64,000 nt of DNA from DASPWW01 sp963841715. GTDB taxonomy: Bacteria > Actinomycetota > Thermoleophilia > Solirubrobacterales > 70-9. The notes beneath the pieces were generated by a model, which saw nothing but the letters and a program-made list of their open reading frames with translations, had not been told where the DNA came from and made no database searches. The translations under genes were made by a program, and so were the position numbers. Each line of letters opens with the position of its first letter. Position 1 is the first letter of the stretch. This document shows, in pieces, positions 58,639 through 64,000 of the stretch. The DNA lies in the NCBI GenBank assembly GCA_963841715.1, contig CAWJDP010000004.1, positions 434,001 through 498,000 of the forward strand, read 5' to 3'.

Positions 58639-59751
58639 GTGAGCGAGGCGAAGTCGACGCTCGGGCTCGCGGTGGCGCTGCTCGCCGCGGGGGTCGCATT
58701 CGACTCACCCGTGCTCGTCGTCCCGGGTGTCGGGCTCGCCCTGCTGTGGGCGGCGACGTGGGCGTGGATCGCGCTCGCGGTTCGCGGCGCGCGGATCGAG
58801 CGCCCGCGCGGGCCCGCGAGCGTCGTCGAGGGCGAGCCGTATCCGCTGCGGATCGTCGTCCGGCGCGGAGCGATCCCGCTGTGGGGCGAGCTGCGCGACC
58901 CGATGCTCGAGGGACCGCGCCCGGTCGGAGCGACGCTTCGCCCACGCGACACCGAGCTCACGCTCCCGGTCAGCTTCGAGCGCCGCGGTCGCCTCGCGCT
59001 CGAGCCGGCGAGGCTCGTCGTCCGCGACCCGCTGGGCCTGCGCTCGCGCGGGCTGAAGAGCGAGCACGGGGGCGAGCTGCTCGTGCTGCCGCGGATCGAG
59101 CCGGTCCTCGCCCCGGGCGACGCGGGGGGAGGCGAGGGCGCCGGCGACGCCTCGGAGCTCGGCGAGGGTGCGGGCGCCTCGGCGCTGGAGGCAAGCGCGA
59201 TCGACTTCGAGATCGACGGCCTGCGACCGTACCGGCCGGGGAGCCCGGCGAGCCGGATCCACTGGCCCGTCGTCGCGCGAACCGGCGAGCTGATCGAGCG
59301 GCGTTTCGTCTCCGGTGGGGACAGCTCACCCCTCGTCGTCCTCGACGCGCGCGATCCCGATGACCCCGAGTCACTCGACCGCGCGGTGCGGGCGGCGGGA
59401 TCGCTGTGCGTCCACCTCGCGCGGACGAGCGGCGGATGCGGGCTGCTGCTTCCCCGCGCGCGGCGGCCGCTCGCCGTCGATCGCGAGTTGCGCGCCTGGC
59501 CGGTGGCGCACGCCCGGCTCGCCGTCGTCGAGGCCGGCGGTGCCTCGCCGCGCAGCTCGATCGCCGGGCATCCGGGAGCGGTGCTGTGGGTGACGGCACG
59601 GCGCGGGCGTCCCGCCTCCGCGGCGATCTCGTATCTCGTCTCGCCTCATCCGGTTCCCGGGCTGCCGGTCCGGTTCACCGTCGCCGGATGCCATGGGCAG
59701 GCGCTCGCCGGCTCGGCCGCGCGCGCGACGCGGCGGAGGGCGGCGGCGTGA
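58639..59751 (+). CDS. DUF58-domain protein
   Basis: A 370-residue protein. Two N-terminal membrane helices (LGLAVALLAAGVAFDSPVLV and LVVPGVGLALLWAATWAWIA) are followed by a beta-rich part. The DUF58 signature is FEIDGLRPYRPGSPASRIHW then PVVARTGELIERRFVSGGD, typical of the VWA-like DUF58 domain. It is the usual partner of MoxR. The GTG start is 9 bases past the moxR stop, and its TGA overlaps the next GTG (GTGA). Role: probably assembly or maturation of an envelope system; not proven. Confidence 0.85.
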   Translation: MSEAKSTLGLAVALLAAGVAFDSPVLVVPGVGLALLWAATWAWIALAVRGARIERPRGPASVVEGEPYPLRIVVRRGAIPLWGELRDPMLEGPRPVGATLRPRDTELTLPVSFERRGRLALEPARLVVRDPLGLRSRGLKSEHGGELLVLPRIEPVLAPGDAGGGEGAGDASELGEGAGASALEASAIDFEIDGLRPYRPGSPASRIHWPVVARTGELIERRFVSGGDSSPLVVLDARDPDDPESLDRAVRAAGSLCVHLARTSGGCGLLLPRARRPLAVDRELRAWPVAHARLAVVEAGGASPRSSIAGHPGAVLWVTARRGRPASAAISYLVSPHPVPGLPVRFTVAGCHGQALAGSAARATRRRAAA

Positions 59752-62034
59752 GCGCACGGCGCCGGCTCTCGCCGAGGCTGGCGCTGCGGCTCGGCGCGTT
59801 CGCCGCGCTGGCCGTGTTCGCGGCGGCTGCGTGGTCGCGTCTCGTCGCGTCGCCTCCGCACGGCCGCCTCGCGATCACGGTCGCCGCGGCGCTGATCACG
59901 GCCGCGGTGCTCGCGGCGATCGCGGCGGAACGTGACGGCGCGATCCGCGCCCGGGCGGCGGCGGCGCTCGCGCTCCTCGCGGCGCTCGTCGTCGGGCTGG
60001 TCGCGGTCGGCGTTCCCGCGCAGCAGCTGATCCCGTCGCATTGGGGCGCGCTCACCCACTGGCTCGGCCGCGGGCTCTCGGGCCTCGCCGGCAACGTCAT
60101 CTACCCGTACAGCGAGTCGAACGGATGGACGCGGAGCGTGATCCTCGCCGCGCTGCCGCTCGCGCTCTGCCTCGCCGCCGCGCTCGCCTTCTGGCCTCGC
60201 CGCGGGACGCGCGGCCGCCGCATCGCGCCGCTCGTCGTCATCGTCGCGCCGCTCGCGATCGGGGTCACGATCGTCGCTCCGCCGCACCCGCTCGTCTGGG
60301 GCCTCGCGCTGCTGGTCGCGATCGCAGCCTGGCTGTGGCTTCCGGCGCTGCGCCCGCGCGACGCGATCGCGGGCGCAATCCTCGTCGGTGCGGCAGGCGC
60401 GGTCGCGATCCCGATCGCCGGCGCGCTCGACCGCGGGCGGCCGCTCCTCGACTACACGCAGTGGAAGCTCGGGCACCAGAGCGGTCAACACGATCGACTG
60501 GAACCACACCTACGGGCCGCTTCGGTGGCCGCGCAGGGGAACGCCGCTGGCGGCGATGGAGACCCATCGGCCCGAGTACTGGAAGGCCGCGGTGCTCGAG
60601 CAATTCAACGGCACGCGCTGGCTGCGCTCCCGCCGCACGACCGGCGAGACGCTCGAGCTCCCGACCCAGGTCGAGGGCGGCCCGGCGGGGGCGACGCTGC
60701 GACAGAGGCACACGGGGTGGATCACGACGGTCGGGGTGACGATCGGCCCGATGCAGAGCCGGTTCGTGCTCGGCACCGGGGAGGCGATCTCGGTCGACGG
60801 CGTCGACCACGCTGAGTCCGCTCCCGACGGGTCGACGATCGCCGGTGACGGGCCTCTCGGCCAGGGCGATTCCTACTCCGAGATCGCATACGTACCGAAC
60901 CCCGACGCGCGCCAGCTTCGAACCGCGCCGCGCCGCTACCCGAGCATCCTCACCCGCTACACCGAGCTCGGCCTGCCCGGCCGCACGAAGGAGGTCGGCA
61001 CGCTGCCGTCCACCCCGGTGCGCCATCCGGAGGTCCGCGTCCCGCTGCGTGGCGGTCCGACGCGCGGAGAGGGCGCGGCGCGGGCCGCGATCACCGCCTC
61101 GCCGTACGGCTCGACTTGGCGGCTCGCCCACCGGATCACGGCGGGGGATTCGACCGCGTATGCGGCCGCGCAGTCGATCCAGCGCTATCTGCGCAGCCAC
61201 ATGACCTACAACGAGGACGCGCCCCGCCGCCACTACCCGCTGCGCGCGTTCCTGTTCCGCGACAAGATCGGCTACTGCCAGCAGTACGCCGGCTCGATGG
61301 CGCTGATGCTGCGCATGCTCGGGATCCCGACCCGCGTCGTCTCGGGCTTCAGCCCCGGCTCCCCCGACCCCAAGAACCCGAACCGCTACATCGTCGAGGA
61401 CCTCGACGCCCACTCATGGGTCGAGGTCTACTTCCCGACGATCGGATGGGTCACGTTCGACCCCACCCCGCCGGCCGCCCCCGCCGCCGGCCGCAATCCG
61501 AGCACGAAGACGGCGAAGCCGCTCGCCGCCGGCCCGAGCCTCAACTCCACCGATCCCGGCGGCAGCCGCCGCAAGGGCTTCACTCCGGCGCGGAACCCGA
61601 ACACGACCGCGAGCGTGTCGGGGGGCTCGTTTCCACTCTGGATCTTCCCCTCGGGGTTCGGGGCGCTGGCGGCGATCGCGCTCGCGGGCGGCGCCGCACT
61701 CGTCATCGCGCGCCGCCTCCGCTACGCCCGCCTCTCGCCCGAGGCGAGGCTCGACGCGCACCTCCGCGAGCTCCGGCCCGCCCTCGCCCGCCTGAACGAG
61801 CCGATCGGCCCCGATGCGACGCTGTTCTCCCTCGAGCAGCGCTTCCTTGACCGCGGCAAGCGGACCGCCGCCCGCTACGTGGCGAAGCTCCGCGTCGGCC
61901 GCTTCGCGGCCGCAAACCGGCGCCCTATGACCCTCGCCGAGCGCCGCGAGCTCCGCGCGGACCTCGCGGCGCGCACCGGCGTCCGCGGCCGCCTGCGCGC
62001 CTACTTCTCGTTGCCGCCCGGCGCGCCGGGCTGA
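59748..62034 (+). pseudogene. Transglutaminase-like membrane protein (TgpA type), one frameshift
   Basis: The N-terminal frame (59748 to about 60482) has about six helices, including LALRLGAFAALAVFAAAAWS. A single missing base near 60482 (should read GHQSAVNTIDW) breaks it. The rest runs cleanly to 62034: a periplasmic domain with FLFRDKIGYCQQYAGSMALM (catalytic Cys), EDLDAHSWVEVYFPTIGWV (His) and TFDPTPPA (Asp), then a last helix (ALAAIALAGGAALVIARRLR) and a basic cytoplasmic tail. This is the DUF3488/transglutaminase core layout; TgpA in Pseudomonas is essential. About 762 residues in full. Confidence 0.87.
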
Positions 62035-62203
62035 GCCCGGTTGATCACGGTGGTCTATCGAACATCAGCCCGGCGCGCGGCTTGCGCTTGAACGCGATCC
62101 GGGCGGGGAGGAATCCAGGAGTTTCACGGCGCGGCCATCCTGCGACCGCGCCGCCCGGCCGCCCGGCCCGATCCCGACCGGCTGGCAGTTCGCTTCGAGG
62201 AGT

Positions 62204-62702
62204 TCAAGACGGCCGCGTGACCGGCCGAAGCCGCTTCGGGCCGTCGCGAACGAGGCGCCGCGCCCCGAGCTCGGCGATCCTGCGGTAGGCGTCTCCCGCC
62301 GCGTCCTCGAGGGGCGCGAGGGGAAGGCCCCAGGCCTCGTATCCCTCGGCGATCGTCCTCAGGTACGCGGGCGAGGGCAAGGCGAGATCGTCCTCGCCCA
62401 TGACGTATGTGACCGCGACGACCGGCCCGTCCGCGCTCCGCACCTCGACCTGCTTGCGCCGGTAGAGGCCGAGCGCGACGCCCTCGTACCGGTCCAGCGC
62501 CTCGAGATCGGCGTCGCTCGCCAGCCACAGGCCGCCCCCACACGCGACCGCCCGCGCGGCGCTCGATGTCGGCGACGCCGCGGAAGACGAGCACCCAATC
62601 GTGGAGAACCGCGACGTCGCCGCGCGTAGCGTCCGGCGCGCGACCGGCCATCCCGTCGGGATTGAGGTTCGAGCCGTAGGCGAAGTAGGGAGTGCTGATC
62701 AC
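62204..62702 (-). pseudogene. Gamma-glutamylcyclotransferase-family protein, one frameshift
   Basis: From ATG 62702 the frame reads MISTPYFAYGSNLNPDGMAG, the GGCT substrate loop (YGSNL), then WVLVFRGVADIERR. It shifts near 62550, and the next frame gives ASDAEALEALDRYEGVALG-like coding (the LDRYEGV Glu is the catalytic type), then VVAVTYVMGEDDLALPSPAY and LRTIAEGYEAWGLPLAPLED, ending at 62204. About 165 residues. GGCT proteins cleave gamma-glutamylamines with release of 5-oxoproline; the substrate here is unknown. Confidence 0.72.
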
Positions 62703-62755
62703 GCCTCCATGGTCGGTGAGCGCAAGCGCTCACCTGACGGGCCGACGCCGAGCTC

Positions 62756-62932
62756 TCACCCCGGGACGCGCTCGGGCTCACGCGCGGGCCTCCGCGCCGG
62801 CTCGCGCTTCGGCGCGGGCTCCTCGCCCGGCGAGCGCTCGGGCGGCGCGTCGGGGGCCCGCTCGGGCTCGCGACGAGCCGGCTTCTCGACCGGCTCGACG
62901 ATGATCGTGCGCGAGGGGCCCGGGAACGTCAT
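62756..62932 (-). CDS. Small Pro/Glu/Arg-rich protein coupled to the VWA gene
   Basis: A 58-residue protein starting MTFPGPSRTIIVEPVEKPAR, then a run of Pro-Glu-Arg units: REPERAPDAPPERSPGEEP and KREPARRPAREPERVPG. It is disordered and evenly charged. Its ATG overlaps the TGA of the VWA gene as TGATG, which supports translation coupled to that gene. It has no signal peptide. It is too short for many gene callers. Function unknown; it could be a flexible partner of the VWA protein. Confidence 0.5.
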   Translation of the reverse strand: MTFPGPSRTIIVEPVEKPARREPERAPDAPPERSPGEEPAPKREPARRPAREPERVPG

Positions 62933-64000
62933 CACCGCTCCCGCCCGCGGCGGCGCGACTTCATGTGGTAGTCGGAGCGCGCCTGCTTGCGGGCGGACAT
63001 CGCGTCGATCTCCGCACCCTCCGCCAGGTCATCGAGGATCCCCGCTTCCGCGTCGAGCTCGCCGGCCGAGTCTGCTGGAGCGGACGTGGCGGCGAGCCGC
63101 AGGTCTGCTGAAGCCGTGCGCCACACCCCGCTCGCTCGGTCAACGTCGCCGTCGCGTAGCGCGTCCGTCCCCTCGCGCTTCGCGCGCTGCGCGCGCTGGA
63201 ACGCGAGCTCGGTGCTCACCCGGGGATCCTCGGCCCGCCCCGCGGCCTCGTCGCCCGGGACGACGTTGACCGAGACCGGGATCGTCGCAAGCTTGCTCTG
63301 CATCGACTCGACGTCGACCCACCGCAGCTCGAGGTCGCACACCTTCGCGAGCCCGAGCTCGCTCAGCGCGGGGACGTCGATCTCGAGCAGCAGGCGCCGC
63401 GTCTCCCCGGCGCTCAGGCCTCCGAGCTCGGCCATGAACCCGCCCTCGATCGCGGTCGCCGGAAGGTCGTTGAAGAGGCGCACCGCGTCGACGTCCGTGG
63501 TCGGCCGCACCGTGAGGCTCGCCGCCTGAGCGGCCTGCTCGAGCAGCCCGTCGACCTCGCGGGCGAGCGCCGCGCCGGCGTCGTCGCCGTGCTCGGCGAA
63601 GCTCGTGTTCCCGCCGCCTCCGCGGGCGATCGCGGCGAGCAGGTCCTCGTCGTAGCCGAGCCCGATGCCGATCGTCGAGCTCGTGATCCGCGCCTGCTGC
63701 GCGCCGGCCGCGAACCGCTCGAGGCGGGCCTGGTCGACGATGCCCTCGTTCGCGTGGCCGTCCGAGAGCAGCACGAGCGTCGCGCCGTCGCCGTCCCCCG
63801 CGCGCTGCGCCTCCTGGATCCCGCGCAGCAGACCGTCGGAGAGGTTCGTCATCCCACCCGGGTAGACCGTGTGCAGCGCCTGGCGCGCCATGACGCCGTC
63901 ATCGACCGGACCGGCCGCGATCGGCACCGCGACCTTGTCGTCGAACGTGACGAGGCCGACCCGATCCTCCGGGCGCAGGCGCCCGAGCAGCGAGTCGAGT
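62932..64000 (-). CDS. VWA-domain protein, N-terminus beyond the window
   Basis: The frame is open to the right edge; about 355 residues are present. The visible VWA core includes RLRPEDRVGLVTFDDKVAVP, TVYPGGMTNLSDGLLRGIQE and TLVLLSDGHANEGIVDQARL, with metal-site Thr and Asp positions. The first metal motif (DxSxS) lies outside. After residue ~180 comes a beta-sandwich (LPATAIEGGFMAELGGLSAG) and a helical part (ELAFQRAQRAKREGTDALRD). The MoxR at 57679 may act on it, although it is 3 kb away and on the other strand. Confidence 0.85.
   Translation of the reverse strand, partial: LDSLLGRLRPEDRVGLVTFDDKVAVPIAAGPVDDGVMARQALHTVYPGGMTNLSDGLLRGIQEAQRAGDGDGATLVLLSDGHANEGIVDQARLERFAAGAQQARITSSTIGIGLGYDEDLLAAIARGGGGNTSFAEHGDDAGAALAREVDGLLEQAAQAASLTVRPTTDVDAVRLFNDLPATAIEGGFMAELGGLSAGETRRLLLEIDVPALSELGLAKVCDLELRWVDVESMQSKLATIPVSVNVVPGDEAAGRAEDPRVSTELAFQRAQRAKREGTDALRDGDVDRASGVWRTASADLRLAATSAPADSAGELDAEAGILDDLAEGAEIDAMSARKQARSDYHMKSRRRGRER

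Overview
The window is a very GC-rich chromosomal segment that reads as an actinobacterium, most likely a Thermoleophilia (Solirubrobacterales-like) lineage. This placement is inference from gene content: a menaquinone methyltransferase and polyprenyl synthase next to a Rieske / split cytochrome b / cytochrome c complex, deazaflavin-type (F420-like) oxidoreductases, a phosphoketolase pathway, DtxR-type regulation, frequent GTG starts and many 1-8 base gene overlaps. There is no plasmid origin, phage module, insertion sequence or CRISPR array. It looks like ordinary core and accessory chromosome.

Layout. 1-3151: the end of an FAD/Fe-S oxidoreductase, a PEP-mutase family enzyme, two small proteins and tRNA-Phe. 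3229-10546 (minus): phosphoketolase, acetate kinase, P-type H+-ATPase and an APC permease, apparently one operon. 10768-15141 (minus): a LOG-like protein, a SHOCT-type protein, an MrfA-like helicase and dihydropteroate synthase. 15160-19631: a HAD phosphatase, an SDR, a DtxR regulator with a 38-bp palindrome, an aminotransferase and a secreted protein. 19669-21717: succinyl-CoA synthetase. 21841-25117 (plus): a HAD dehalogenase, then a sulfotransferase, NTF2-like, RpiB-like and RibD_C-like overlapping operon. 25123-29506: nucleotide-sugar dehydrogenase, a short WecB-like protein, a second sulfotransferase and an FkbM methyltransferase, a small surface-polysaccharide locus. 29600-33876: haloalkane dehalogenase, K+ channel, tRNA-Lys, a diguanylate cyclase and a serine-rich LSIGS-repeat protein.

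33917-35561: TatC, TatA and dCTP deaminase. 36056-40694 (minus): a respiratory operon with a bc-type complex, MenG and polyprenyl synthase. 40706-44009 (minus): the tetrapyrrole genes hemB, a fused AhbA/AhbB-like protein and hemL. 44202-47302: a deazaflavin-type protein, a membrane protein and an ABC exporter. 47350-50552: a YmdB-like phosphodiesterase and a large GGDEF-EAL protein. 50685-56306: two CoA-transferases flanking HdeD-like, cold-shock, desaturase and glyoxalase-family genes. 56310-64000: an excalibur nuclease, MoxR-DUF58-transglutaminase cassette, gamma-glutamylcyclotransferase and a VWA protein running off the right edge.

Sequence quality shapes the reading. Between about 4.6-7.0, 24.5-27.1, 42.6-45.0 and 54.9-56.3 kb, conserved genes (H+-ATPase, nucleotide-sugar dehydrogenase, hemB, a CoA-transferase) are broken by repeated single-base frameshifts although every piece of the protein can be read in another frame. 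The neighbouring kilobases are clean. This is better explained by uncorrected indel errors than by gene decay, since hemB is essential in most bacteria that make haem. These genes are listed as pseudogene because the sequence as given does not encode them in one frame.
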